Positions 22,657 through 34,130 of a stretch of 64,000 nt of DNA are shown in pieces; positions within the stretch are counted from its first letter, which is position 1, and each line of letters begins with the position of its first letter. The notes beneath the pieces were generated by a model. The model had not been told where the DNA came from. It was given only the letters and a program-made list of their open reading frames with translations, and searched no databases. This DNA comes from Rusavskia elegans (lineage: Eukaryota > Ascomycota > Lecanoromycetes > Teloschistales > Teloschistaceae). Location: positions 186,001 through 250,000 of the forward strand of contig SAUG01000094.1 in the NCBI GenBank assembly GCA_011316305.1. Direction: 5' to 3'. The position numbers and the translations under genes were made by a program.

Positions 22657-23761
22657 TCATTTCCCATACTTCTTAATTAAATTCCTCATAATCGACACAG
22701 CGCCCGCGCGATAGCTGCCCCCGAAAATGCAAAAATGATTCATATGATGGTACCTATCACCTCGATCAACCGCAAGCACCACCCATCTATCTCCCCCACC
22801 CCATTTTCCAAACACAGGGGGAAGGAAAGAAGAAAGTGAAAACTCACAACTCATACAAAGCAACCCGATCCGCATACTCACCCACCGGCTCCATCTTCGG
22901 ACACAACCGATGATATTCTTCAAAAAAGCCCCTCCCAAATCCCCCAAACATATTCATGATCCCGAGTTCATACTCGCTATGCCCATACACGGCACTGGGA
23001 TCGAATACCACGTCTTCGACGGCGCCTTCTCCGCCGATGATGCCGCGACCGGCGTTCCCGCTCCATAGATCGCCGTGGATGACGACGGGCGTGATTCCTT
23101 GGCCGTTATTCAAATGGTCTTCGCCGAGTAAACGCGGCACGACCTTCTCGACTACTTGCGTCACTAATGAACGGAAATCGGAATCGGCGCCGTGGTTGTG
23201 CTCGCATTTGGATAGGATTGCTTGAAGGCGGTTTTGGGCGTAGAAGTCGGCCCAGTTGGAGTTAAAGGTGTTAGGTTGAGGGGTGGAGCCGCAGCATGTT
23301 GTTACTGGGAAGCCGAACTGCGGTTTCGTATATCCTGGTGGAGTGGGCGCGGGGGTGGTGTGCAGGGTTGCGAGTTTGGTGGCGAGGGACATTCCTGAGT
23401 GCTGTTGTTGCTGTTTTTGGGTTTCTGCAGTGGATGATGATGAGAGTGAGCGAGATGACATATCGAGAAAATCGGTAACGAGAAAGGCGTTTCCATCTTC
23501 GGATACGCCCGTTGCGAGGGAAGCGGGACAGAGAGAGGGAACGACGGCGTGGATGGCGTTTAGAGAGGCGTGTTCGCCGCGGAACATTTCTTCGGCGGCT
23601 TTTCCGGAGGCGGATTTCATGAAGAAGTGCTTTTTGGTTTTGTTAGGGAGGAGGGTGGTGATTTTGGCGGTGGAGTTGAAGCCGCTGCTTCCGTGGGTTG
23701 AGACGGTTGTGGTTGCTGGGTCGAGGGCGAGGGTGCGGACGATGGATGGATCGAGCTTCAT
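22657..23761 (-). CDS. Fructosamine/ketosamine-3-kinase family protein
   Basis: Exons 23761-22848 and 22753-22657, with a 94-nt intron (GTGAGT...ATAG, phase 2), give 336 residues. Visible motifs are FFMKSASGKAAEEMFRGEHA (nucleotide-binding Lys and Glu), FLVTDFLD, the catalytic HGDLWSGNAG loop, VFDPSAVYGHSEYELGIMNM (metal-binding Asp), and the C-terminal block ALYELYHHMNHF...GGSYR. This is the FN3K fold, related to aminoglycoside phosphotransferases. FN3K proteins phosphorylate ketosamines on glycated proteins so that the sugar falls off. A low-complexity SSSSTAETQKQQQQHSG insert sits near residue 105. The substrate here is inferred only from the family. Confidence 0.92.
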
Positions 23762-24644
23762 GGTTGTGGTTCTGTACTGGGGATTGCAGCTGTTTTGTGG
23801 TGCATGTGGTGGGTAATCGAGGATATGGATTACAGGTAAAGAGATACTGGGTAGGAAACAAAGGAGAACACTTGAAGTTCACGAACCGGAATGTGCAAGC
23901 AGCTGAAACTTTTTACTTTGGGACTCTTAGATGGTAGAATAAGATTGAATTTTAGTTAGAGGAGAACACCTTACAATGGAGGACGACTGCGGTGTTGGGA
24001 CGAATGAGATCACTGTGTGGATTTGAGGGAAACGACGTCATCGTTGACTGTTTAACGCACTTCCAGCCTTTAACAGGGAGTAAACAAATAGATGAGATAC
24101 AGTCTCATCTGTAGCAGCCAAATCAGTCAAGGAGGGAACTCAACCGCAATCGAGGGACGTGCTTTATTGTGCATGGATGTTTTGTAAAGAAGGAGCGCTA
24201 GGTGCTGATGGTGTCAAGATTGGATAGCTACTCTTTTTCGCACTGTGATAAGAGTCACGCAGATTGGTTCAAGAGGACACGCAAAGCTATATTGACTGGA
24301 TGGCTACCTTGCAGTGTAAGATCAGCAAGGTGGCTGCCTCGTAACCCAACAACACCATGTCGGAAAGGAGTGGGAAAACGGGCAACACTAAGAGCGATTC
24401 GAATCCCCAATTCTGCGCAGGGATAAGGAAATTTCGCTATACTTGTTTACTCATAACAAGATGCCGAACGCCTCGAGATATGCTCGCTCATCATCTAACT
24501 TCTTTTCTCGGTCGTAATGCGCAACACAGTCAAGGGGTCGAGTCCAGAGATACCGCCCCAGGCTCATAATGAATATACACTGAACAATACAATCACGCCC
24601 TCCACCTATTGACCCATTATTCCTCCGTGCATTCTTGCTGCTGC
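23762..24644. other. Intergenic
   Basis: About 880 bp between the FN3K start and the Gid5 stop, both on the minus strand. It contains the FN3K promoter. A tRNA B-box-like string near 24394 was considered and rejected. Nothing else was recognised. Confidence 0.4.
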
Positions 24645-27600
24645 CTATGACCGGTCAAAGTGTGTCATTTGAGAGATCGCCGTCTTCGCCCGCTCCCGAA
24701 CGTCCAGCTCCATGTCATCTTCCAATTTCCGGAGCTTTTCCATCACCCCGAGCTTCTTGAGTTGATATATCCGCTGTTTGCAGTTCACCTCGTCCGATTT
24801 ATCCTCCGACCACGTCAGGTTGATCACAAGCCACGCGCAACCGACACGAATGTCCCGGTTCGAGTGCGAGAAGAGTGTCACCATCACCTTCAGAAGTTCC
24901 TGCTGAGAGACTACCACTTGTCGATGCCGCGGTGATCCCGCTGCCATGTTGTTGATCAAACATACCACCGTGGAGATGACGTCCACTGGTGGGTGTGCCT
25001 GCCTGACCACGTTCTCTGGCGATCGCCGATCTCGAGGGAATGCATTCATCAGCCGTGGTCGAAGTTTACTGATAAGCACCGCGAACAGCTTGTCTTGCCC
25101 GAACTGTTCGAACAGGTAATCGATCATCTCGGCCGCATCAGGGCCACAGATGAAGTTGCGGATGAAGTCCAGTCCCATCTTCTGGATCGCCGCTTCGTCG
25201 ATATACCGATCCTTCGTCGAAGCTGATTGGACGTGTTCACGAACCCCTCTCCAAGCACTGCCTTCAGTAAACTGCTGTTGGGATTCGACTTCGGTCATCT
25301 CATCATCCTCATCGTCCCTTGCACCTTGCCTGCACTCCCCAGAGCCATCCGTAGCGTTCAGTAAGTCTACCTGTTCGCCCGCTGCGTTTGGCGTGCCCAT
25401 CGCCAATGGGGTACTCACGCTCGTATCTCCAGAGTCGGCCCCATAGTTGCAAATAATCTGTAATAGCCACGCGGGTCCTAGATTTGAAAGACAAGCCTTC
25501 TTGAGGCTTCTGTCTGCAGACGAGACCAGGTGCGCTATAGCCCATACCGAATTAAATCTCAGGCTCGAATCCGTCGAATGGGCATGGTCACACAGGACCC
25601 TGTGAATTTGAGCATCCAGAGTCATCTGACTCGGTCAGTCCTCGTCTCCATCGACAGTTCACTGACATACGTACCTCACGCGTGGGGCTGAACTCAAGAA
25701 CCAAGTTGCTGACAACTTCAGTTGCTGCAATCTGGACTCTGACGTCGGCGTGTTCTAAGAGGACAAAGACAGGCGCAGCGAGGCCAGCATCCATGAGACT
25801 CGTCCTCAAGGTACTGACGGATCGAGTCAAGCTCTTGGCAGTTGCGCAAGCAGCCACGAGCACACCGGTCGGAGTTGTAAGATGACTGGGTGGCTGTGGG
25901 TGGTCGACGTTGACCTTGCTTTGAGCATTCTCTTCATTAGACGGCAATTCGAGCTTTGGCTTCAGCGATTCAATGACGAAAGGTACCGCGCCCTCCCCGA
26001 TGATGGACTTTCGGTAGTCGTCGCTGATGGAGGCAATCGAAGCCAGAGCCTTCAAGACCGATTCCCGTAGCTTCAGCATCTGAAATGTGGCAGCACTTTC
26101 GGTGAAGCCATCAATGCCAACGTTCTCCTGACTGCTATCGAAGGCATTTTCCGGCTTAGGTTCTCTGCTCCATTGAGACTCGATTCTCGTCGGCAGTGGG
26201 TCATATGACTTCTTCAGGAGCTGGGCGAGTTTCTTGATCGCACCAGCGTCAACTGCAGCCCGTTGTAATTCCAAACTATCGAGCGTGAGCATGGCTAATA
26301 TAGCTGGCGCTTGTACTTGGGGATTTGGCATCGCACTTCGCAGAGGGTCTGCATTGTATACCAGGTCGTCTTCAGCTGTGGACTTCTCACCCTTCTCCAA
26401 CATACGTACGAGCAAAGGGACAAGGAGCATGGCGCAGCTGACGTCTTTCCGTTTGTCGACCAGGCCAGAACCGTAGAAAAGACTGATCAGCCATGCAGCC
26501 ATCAGTCGGGTGATGCCTCTTTCTGCTCGGGCAACGTAGATGAGCCATGCTACCAAAGGACTGTCTTCTTCTGGCGGCGACGCGTTGACTCGACCGTCCG
26601 AGGTGTCATATACTTGGTTATGTTCCCTGGCCGAACGTGATTGGCGGGACGATGGTCCACTGGAGCCTATGGGCGGATGATGGTTGGTCTCAGGCAGTGG
26701 TCGTTTGGCAGAGAAAACAGGAAGCTGAGGTAAAAGATAATCAAGACGGCTTGATGACAAGAGACGCACTCCTGGGGGAGTGCTGCGGTGATACAGCCAA
26801 GGGCTAGGCTTCTTGTCTTGTGGTGCCGCAATGTCTGCTTCGAATCTTAAAAAGACGGCTGTTAGGGCCGGCGTCGACAAGAGGTGGGTGATCCTCGATC
26901 TCGAGGTGTCAACGATAGTCCCAATCGCAGCCAATACTGGCGCCAACCATGACTGGGCTACTGTATGGGAAGATTCGAAGGCTGTTGGTGGGCCGTGGGC
27001 ACTTTGAGGAGACCATGCGGCGTATTCCGTGGCGCCGATGAACACTGACAATCGAGACGCCAGTGCTTCGAGTACTCCCGCCTGAACCAACAAGTTTCGT
27101 TGACCTTCATCCTGGCATGTCCTTGCAACCAAGGCGGCCGCTAGTGATATCTGATGGTGGACGAGTTGGGATGAGGAAGATTGTAATATTATTCGTTTTA
27201 TACTAGCCAAATGCTCCTCGGTATACAAGCTACCAACGAGCCCTCTATTGCGGTCTTCAATATTAAGGCATTCCAGAGTAGAGGCATTGGCAATGGTGTT
27301 CAAGGTTCTAAGCGCAGCCAACACTAATTTGGCGGGTGACTCGGACGTGGAAAGTAGAGAAAGTAAGGGAGCGATGACGGCGCTAGCTCTGATGGAAGGT
27401 ACGAAAGCTGGTCCGCCTGCAAAGGATGACGATGTCAGCGTGAGTTGTCATAAACATCGGATGCCGTGCGAGGATGCAACATACCGGAAGCCAGACTACC
27501 CACAACGATAACAGCTTGGAGCCGAGCTTCTTCCTCGTCGGTTCTACCGAATGCCGGCTTCCCATGGTGTGCTGATCTGGTCCCGTTTGATTCTCGCCTC

Positions 27601-27791
27601 TTCCCGTTTGCTCTAGGAGTGTTCAGGATGCGTGCCAGGGGAGCGAGCACGCCCAGACCAACCCAATCCCGCTTCTTCTGTTCATGGCCGATGATTTCAT
27701 TTTTGAGAGCGCGTAGGGCGGCGATTTGGTTTATGGAAGACGTAGAGCTCCGCAGCTCCGACAGTATTGGAGGGGTAGTCGGGAGAGCCAT
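24645..27791 (-). CDS. Armadillo-repeat subunit of the GID/CTLH ubiquitin ligase (Gid5/Vid28, ARMC8)
   Basis: Three exons (27791-27485, 27416-25675, 25625-24645) with introns of 68 nt (phase 1) and 49 nt (phase 0) give 1009 residues. The protein is a run of helical armadillo-type repeats. Family blocks include INQIAALRALKNEIIGHEQK at the N-terminus, LVLAALRTLNTIANAS, SLRFNSVWAIAHLVSSAD, the EAAIQKMGLDFIRNFICGP block, CLINNMAAGSPRHRQ and GCAWLVINLTWSED near the C-terminus. An acidic DDEDDEMTEVES loop lies between repeats. In yeast, Gid5 is the scaffold that docks substrate receptors of the GID E3, which degrades gluconeogenic enzymes when glucose returns. The ATG at 27791 is the first in frame and sits just before the homology. 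The frame stays open ~130 bp further upstream without an ATG, so a 5' coding exon is possible. Confidence 0.88.
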
Positions 27792-28388
27792 AAGGTACTG
27801 GACGAAAGATTGAAGTGCGCCTATGACACGCTCTCGTGGTGCCCGATTTCTGAAACCCGGATGAAAATCAAGTGGCGCTGGCAGAGGCGGATCCAAGTCA
27901 ACTGGGTTCACGGACTCGGTCTCTGCTCAAAGATACTTTCGAGGCCGGTGTCAGGACCTCGAGAGACGGCCACAAAATCCGTGCTGGAGTTGAGTCGATG
28001 TGTTCTTGGACAGATGCACAGTAGTTCGATCTCCTAGGGTCATTTGTGACATGTAAGAGATGCAGGGGCCCGAGAAGTCTGGTGGGATGTAAAGATAGTG
28101 TTGGTCGAAGCCAAGACGTCGGGATGCGTCTTCGATCACGGAAGACGCTAGTGACTTTACCCCATAGGGCTGAAAATCCTTCAAGTTCAACGTCTCTTTC
28201 TCCATACCTTACTGTCTTCACGGTCGAACAAACGGACAGATAAATTCTATCCCGCGTCATCAATAAGCCCTGATCCATCTGATTCTTGACACAGGAGTCA
28301 CGTCGGAAGCAATTCACCCTGCCCGACAATGCGTTCCGAAAGTTTCAACGTTGGCTCCCTTTCGTCAGAGAAACACTTCTCCACAAAG

Positions 28389-28412
28389 TGACGTTCTGAC
28401 GTTCTGACGTTC
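28389..28412 (+). promoter_or_regulatory. Three tandem TGACGTTC units (CRE/bZIP-like half-sites)
   Basis: TGACGT occurs at 28389, 28397 and 28405 with exact 8-bp spacing, in the promoter region between Gid5 and the Pho80-type cyclin. TGACGT is the half-site of CRE/ATF-type bZIP factors. Function is inferred from the motif. Confidence 0.45.
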
Positions 28413-28470
28413 TGTATTGGTCCCCAGAGCCGTTGAACTTCAAACAACCAAGACATTGACTGTATGGATG

Positions 28471-28478
28471 CACGTGGG
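28471..28478 (+). promoter_or_regulatory. CACGTGGG, candidate Pho4/NUC-1 type E-box
   Basis: CACGTG followed by GG fits the high-affinity bHLH site used by Pho4 and NUC-1. It is ~660 bp upstream of the ATG of a Pho80-type cyclin, the kind of protein that restrains that factor. It is one copy only, and other bHLH factors also bind CACGTG. Confidence 0.35.
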
Positions 28479-29136
28479 CTTTCCAGAAGATTTGAATGGC
28501 TCCAAGTTGATATCCGCCGTTAAACCTCATCTGCGGCTATGCAGGCGCCATGACACTGGCCAGAGAGCCTCGCGTCCAAGCTGGACAATGTGAAACCGCC
28601 GAAACTAGTGGAATAGTATCCATACCTGCAAATCTGGCTTCATTGTATGGGTGCCGGGTCTTGCCACGCCCGTTGAAGCTTTGAGAAGACTAATAGAAAC
28701 CATTATATCGCCACTGCGGCTGTCGGCAGATTTCAGTTGAAATACTGTGCATACCCGTCACCATAGAATCTGTGGGGATGAAAATCCGGGGTAATGACAT
28801 ATGTGCCATGACACTCGGACGCACAGATTTTTTCTCGGAGTGTCGAAGGTATATATGAAGAACCGCTGCGCCTCAGACGAGATCTCGATCTGATCCAATT
28901 CAATCACCAGTACCTCCAAGTAATAGGGATTTCCTTTGCAGCGACTCCAGACTGTTTCTCATCCTTGTACATTATTGTTATTATTATTTGAACATCAAGC
29001 AGCCGACGATCAGAAACAAGGCAACCAGAGGGCCACTAGCGAGACCACTTACGCACCCCACAGCTTGATAGGGCTGATGAAGATTACCCTAAGCCAACCT
29101 AGCCTCTCAGCCGCCAAGACAGCCTAACTCTTAAAG

Positions 29137-30678
29137 ATGCCGGGGGTGATCAAGCGAACTCGATACCACGGCCATGTACCCCACCAACAAAAGCACTATT
29201 TCGCCAACGGCACATGGCATCATCCATACGATTATCGACCCAGCTGCTATAGCGACTTCGTCCCGTGCTCTTACGACGAGAAGACCATCGTCGCCCGCAT
29301 CTACAAGTATGTGCGTACTCTGTTGGCCCAGACAAACGGTACCATCTTGCATCAACGACGCCTTCCCCGTGCCACAGCAGCACCTTCGAATAACGCGTTG
29401 TCCGATATTGAGATGATATCGACATCACCCTCACCTACACTCTGCGCCAATCCAGCTGCAAGCACATCACCGGGATCCCTATACCATCGACCTGATCGAT
29501 CCCGCGATGGCTCGTATCGAACCTCCAAACTCACCGCTACTACCACTTCACCACGTTCATACATCAGACCGCCTCCAGCAGCCGCCTTTGTGCGTCCGCC
29601 CACACAATCACCTCTCACAGCACCCAACCCACACAAACGGCCCCGATCTGTCTCGGTCCAAAGTTCCCCCTCCGCATCGGTGACCGCAAAAGTAGATGCC
29701 AGCACTCAATACTCTCCCCCACTTCTTCCAACCCAGCCCAAACCGGACATGACCAAAGCCAAGGGCAAACGGCGCGGAACATCCTCCTCTCCCGAAGAAG
29801 CCATCCCCCAGATGCCCCCCGAACCCCCATTAGCACCTCAAATGTCCGTCAGGCGCACCGGCGGCTCAACATCCTGGGCCGACTCGAACTCCTCAGCGAC
29901 CTTGGTCAAAGGTTCCTCCGCCACGACAACAAGATCCTCCGCAGCGCCAGCAACTACTGCCACCGCAACCTCATCCCAACACTCCAGCCAAGGCTCCTCC
30001 CCCAAACGCCCCCGCCCCGCCAAATCCACCCCGAAAATCATGCCCCCAGAAACCCAGTACGAAACCTGCGACACCAAAGACCTGGTCCTCCTAATCAGCA
30101 ACATGCTCACCGAACTCGTCCGCTTCAACGACGATATCCCCCTCAAAGATGGCCGCCTCACCCGCTTTCATTCCCGTGCTCCCCCCGGCATCTCCATAAA
30201 AGACTACCTCCAACGCCTCACCACGCACGCCACGCTTTCCCCACCAATCTTGCTCAGCATGGTCTATTACATCGACAAATTATGCGCTCTTTACCCCGCC
30301 TTCACCATTTCCTCCCTCACGGTGCACCGATTTCTCATCACCAGCGCCACCGTCGCGAGTAAAGGCCTCAGCGACAGTTTCTGGACCAACAGCCTTTATG
30401 CGAGGGTTGGAGGGGTGAGTTTGAAGGAGCTGGCGTTGTTGGAATTGGAATTTCTGTGGAGAGTCGAGTGGAGGATTGTGCCGAGGCCCGAGACGCTGAG
30501 GGATTATTATCGGAGTTTGGTGGAGAGGAGTGATGGGCATCGCATCGAGGGGGGTAGTAGTAGTAGTCGGGCGGGGTCGGAGAAGGCGGGGAGTAGTGAA
30601 AAGGGTGGGAGTGAGAGGGGTGGGAGCGAGAGTGGAGGGAGTGCTGGGGGCTGTGATGTTCAGATGGATAGAGTATAA
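29137..30678 (+). CDS. Pho80/PREG-type cyclin
   Basis: Single open frame of 513 residues. The first ~290 residues are low-complexity Ser/Pro/Thr with a KVDASTQYSPP segment. The cyclin domain (about residues 305-465) is very well conserved: YETCDTKDLVLLISNMLTEL, FNDDIPLKDGRLTRFHSRAP, PPGISIKDYLQRLTTHATLS, ALYPAFTISSLTVHRFLI, and ELALLELEFLWRVEWRIVP. The tail is Gly/Ser-rich. Pho80 and Neurospora PREG partner the kinase Pho85/PGOV and inactivate the phosphate-starvation factor Pho4/NUC-1. The true start is uncertain: in-frame ATGs at 29413 and 29749 are alternatives, and the first ~90 residues look unlike the rest and could be 5' UTR or a missed intron. Confidence 0.88.
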   Translation: MPGVIKRTRYHGHVPHQQKHYFANGTWHHPYDYRPSCYSDFVPCSYDEKTIVARIYKYVRTLLAQTNGTILHQRRLPRATAAPSNNALSDIEMISTSPSPTLCANPAASTSPGSLYHRPDRSRDGSYRTSKLTATTTSPRSYIRPPPAAAFVRPPTQSPLTAPNPHKRPRSVSVQSSPSASVTAKVDASTQYSPPLLPTQPKPDMTKAKGKRRGTSSSPEEAIPQMPPEPPLAPQMSVRRTGGSTSWADSNSSATLVKGSSATTTRSSAAPATTATATSSQHSSQGSSPKRPRPAKSTPKIMPPETQYETCDTKDLVLLISNMLTELVRFNDDIPLKDGRLTRFHSRAPPGISIKDYLQRLTTHATLSPPILLSMVYYIDKLCALYPAFTISSLTVHRFLITSATVASKGLSDSFWTNSLYARVGGVSLKELALLELEFLWRVEWRIVPRPETLRDYYRSLVERSDGHRIEGGSSSSRAGSEKAGSSEKGGSERGGSESGGSAGGCDVQMDRV

Positions 30679-31313
30679 ATAATTGTGGTATTGAAAAATG
30701 TACATTTTGCGTTGTTGATATTCATATTGTTTGGACTTGTGGCTCGTTCATGGATACATGGAAATTTGTCCTTGTCCGGAGATGATCTTTCAACTGTCAT
30801 GTTGAATAGGTAGGTCAATGAACAATTCCTTGATTCCAAATGACTTTATCACAATTACGGATCAGAATCTGCTCCCTACTGGCTGCTGTTCCTCGACTGC
30901 CATGCAATACCTCGAATCAACTGCATTTTTCCAAACGAGAACTACGGATCTCAGGGTCGAGACATTACACAATTGCCTTGATATTCTCCGCCTTAAAAAC
31001 ATCCTCCCTCACGTAATCTTACAATCTCATGTACGTCGCCACCTGAAACGACAATTACTGCTGTAGAACCGAAGATATTTGAATGAATAGTATGCTAATT
31101 TTGTCCTCCTTGTCAGTTGACATCTTCCGATACTTTGCGTTAGTACCTGCGACGGGGATGGATTTCGAGATATCTGAAAGATTCTTTATTTGATAGTGTT
31201 CGAGTATCGTATTTGAAGGATTTGGTGGTGGTGGTGGTACAGTGTATTAGTGCTGGCTGGGTCTTGGTACAAATGGTGGTAAACTCTTTACAATTAGTGT
31301 TTTCCATGAGCGA
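30679..31313. other. Intergenic, convergent 3' region
   Basis: About 635 bp between the ends of the cyclin (+) and the unknown gene (-). I see no gene or repeat. Confidence 0.5.
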
Positions 31314-34018
31314 TCAGCTCTCGGCTCGAAAATTGCTGGCCACACTGTCAAACGATCTGCAAGGCCGTGGGCTTCCATGTGAAGTCGAGCACCCACTGCA
31401 ACACGGCTGATCATCGGACTCGGCCTTTCGAACTATTTCAGATTCCTCGATTGGAGGAAGATCAGTAATGATAGCGACGACCATGCGGGCCGCATAGGCC
31501 ACACGAATGGTGCAAGCAATGCAGGTGAGCTTGATATCAGCGACGATGGCGGAGTAGCCTAGGTAGGCACACCTGGATACAATTGTTAACGAGATCGATA
31601 GAAATAGGTTGAATTCTACTCACCATGCTCGGGCAAGTACAGCGTTGTCAGCTACGCCGTACGCTTCGATGACAAGTACCTCATCATCGTGCCCTTCGCC
31701 GTCTGTGATCCTCGACTGTTCGTCCTTCGCCTTCGCTTCCGCGGACAGGCGGGCAGCCCAGCCGGTGTAAACGAGTCGGTCGACGCGAACGTTCTTGTAG
31801 GCATAGTTGTGGTGGAGCAGATGAGCACCAGCTGAGCATGTTGCTGCAGCTATGAAAGAGACGTTGTATCTCAGGCGAATGGGCTCGGAGATACCATCAA
31901 CAGCGATCTGCACGGCCACTTGATGTTCATCCGATCCCTCGGAATTGTATCGCGTGGGGTCTTTGATGGCAAGCTTCTCCACGCGAACGTTATCGACGGT
32001 GTTGTCGAAATTAGGTAGCACGAGAGTGAAGTCGCTGATTGAGCAAGGGTCATCCCAAGATCCCAGCGGATCTGTCCTCTCCGCGATCGTGCCTATATCT
32101 CTAACCTTCATGCGCTTTGCCGGTTGCTCTTGGTTGATGCGAATGCACTGCACCCTTTCGAGGTCGGGCGCGTACATGCACGGACCGATCCAGCCGGCCA
32201 CGGAGTTCGAGCCTTGCATAGCTCCCAGGACCTTACCGACGATACTCTGCCAGTGCCAGTATGTAGCCCCGAGGTATTGGAACCCCGACTGAGGGTGTAA
32301 GTCCGCAAGCTCAATCAAGGCACTTCGATGACAGGGGTTGCAGTCGAGTAAACAGCTCAGAACCATCCAGGAAGTCATGGGCCCTGGCACGACAGCCCCC
32401 GACAGGAACGTTAACGAAGCTGGACTCCAGGAGCACCGTATCGTGTTGCTTTCGCTTTCAACCATCATCCTGGCTTCCATTTGTTCCATGCCCGGCCACT
32501 TGAGAGTATATCCAATGTCCAAGACTTTGGAGAGCTGGACAGTCTTGTTCCGATACGATAGGACTTCCGATTTCCTGGGGCTTGCGCTTGCGAGATCGAG
32601 TTGTTGAAAGGAAATATTCTGAAAGACCCTCTGCGAAAGCGCCACGCTCCAAGCGACCTTTCGAGGCAGCGACGTCATGATCCCTTCAACTGCAACGCCT
32701 GTTGGGAGGAGGCGAATGCGTCGATTGAGCTCAGTACTCAACACCATCTGGTGGAAGAACAATTCTGCAGCTACATCCCACGGCTCGTCTGCGAAGTGTT
32801 GTGCAACGGTCTGTTCGCCAGGCTGGCTGAAATCGGTCCAAACATGGTTATTCAAGATGGCAGAGAGCACTTGAATATCTCGGGCATGTGTCCTGTCGAT
32901 GTTCTCCAGCTCGGGGTCTGACACAAGCTGCCCGTATAAGAAGTCTTCCTCCTGCTCGGTTGGTTCAAAGGGCATCTCTTCGAGATCTTGAAGGGACCTG
33001 AGTCGTTCAAAGATTGAGAATAGATCGATCTTCTTGAGTCTGAAAAAGGGGAAGGGTTCTTCGAAAGAGTTCGTGGGAGGGTACAGCTCGCTGACATAAC
33101 GACTGAGCGTCACAGTGCCAGCGAAGCGACCAAAGCAATGCGCCATGCTCGGCTCCTCGAGGGTGCTCCATGGTACTGGCTCTTTGAGGTCCTCGTTGAG
33201 TGAGAAAGTCATGCAGTCGGCAAGCAGTGCTGCTGGAGGGGAGTCTTCAAAAATTGGTCCACCATTGCCAAGGCTAAGAAGCGCAAAGAGGCGATTAACA
33301 TTCTCGCGGGCACGAAGGACAGTACGTGGCGCCGAGCTGAAGATGAGAACACCGTCGGTATCGCGGTTCAAGGCCTCGTCACTGTTGGGTGCCGAGTATG
33401 TCGTGGATGCTTTCGGTGGCCAGCTGGTAGGAGCTTTCGGCGTCGTGTCTTCAGATCCCAGCAGCGAAGAAACTGGCTCTGAGCTCTGTGAACTGTCATC
33501 GTGCGAGCATGTCGAAGCTTGCCAGTCGTCGTCTTGGAGGGATTCGGCAGAGCTGAAAGATAGCCATGGATCTTCCTTGCTGAAAGATGCGTGTTGAGAA
33601 TGACATTGGTCCCGCTGTTGATGAGAAATGTCCTGAGATGTATTTAATGAATGCAATTGGCATCTAGCGTCTCCAAGGCCTTACCTGCGTGCTTGTCTCT
33701 GGATTCGATCGCTTGTCCTCCGGTTCAGCTGTATCTGCGAAGGTGTTCATAGTAGAAACGAGCCACGAGAAGCCGTTCAAAGTCGCGAAGCCAGGACTAA
33801 CATATTCGGTGAGAGCTAGAGCAAGCGGCTGCTGAGCGATGTGCGTTAGAAGGTGAGCGAGTGAGCAAAGGAGCAAGCTGGAGTCCTAGCAAATATGTGA
33901 TGAGCGTGTAAGTACGGATCAGAGGTTTACGTTGATCGTGGAAGTGAGCTAAGAATCATGTTGCTGGTACAAGTACCTGGACGATGTGAATGCTCATGTT
34001 GAAAATTTTATAGACCAT
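31314..34018 (-). CDS. Uncharacterised 836-residue protein
   Basis: I do not recognise the family. Four exons (34018-33977, 33885-33685, 33632-31624, 31572-31314) join at GT-AG sites with introns of 91, 52 and 51 nt, in phase, and total 2511 coding bases. The N-terminus has a hydrophobic stretch over the exon 1/2 junction (SLLLCSLAHLL), then a Ser/Asp-rich region, then a long globular part with many Trp and Cys (e.g. AVVPGPMTSWMVLSCLLDCN, FQYLGATYWHWQSIVGKVLG). Past the last intron a hydrophobic CAYLGYSAIVADIKLTC stretch leads into a Cys-rich tail (PCCSGCSTSHGSPRPC). The start is tentative: an in-frame stop precedes ATG 34018, but an upstream exon cannot be excluded. It lies between the Pho80-type cyclin and VTC4. 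Confidence 0.7.
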
Positions 34019-34130
34019 CTTCTAGTGGATTCTTAGTGCTAATGAGTTTAACATAGCGGTATGGTCGCTCTTCATTTGAAGTGATGCTTTTGATGTGTGT
34101 TGTAGCACCCCGTGGCACTTTACGCATGGC

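Larger units (their letters stand above)
27792..29136. other. Long divergent intergenic region (Gid5 / Pho80-type cyclin)
   Basis: 1.35 kb between divergent starts. It holds a triple TGACGTTC repeat and a CACGTGGG site (both listed). A TATATATGAAG stretch lies near 28850. A minus-strand frame of 84 codons (28205-27951) has an ATG but no family resemblance and is not called. Confidence 0.5.

Noticed and set aside
24394..24408. tRNA B-box-like string GCGATTCGAATCCCC
   Set aside because: No A box or acceptor stem at the proper distance on either strand.
27951..28205. Minus-strand frame of 84 codons upstream of Gid5
   Set aside because: Starts with ATG but has no family match and does not join the Gid5 frame by consistent splicing.
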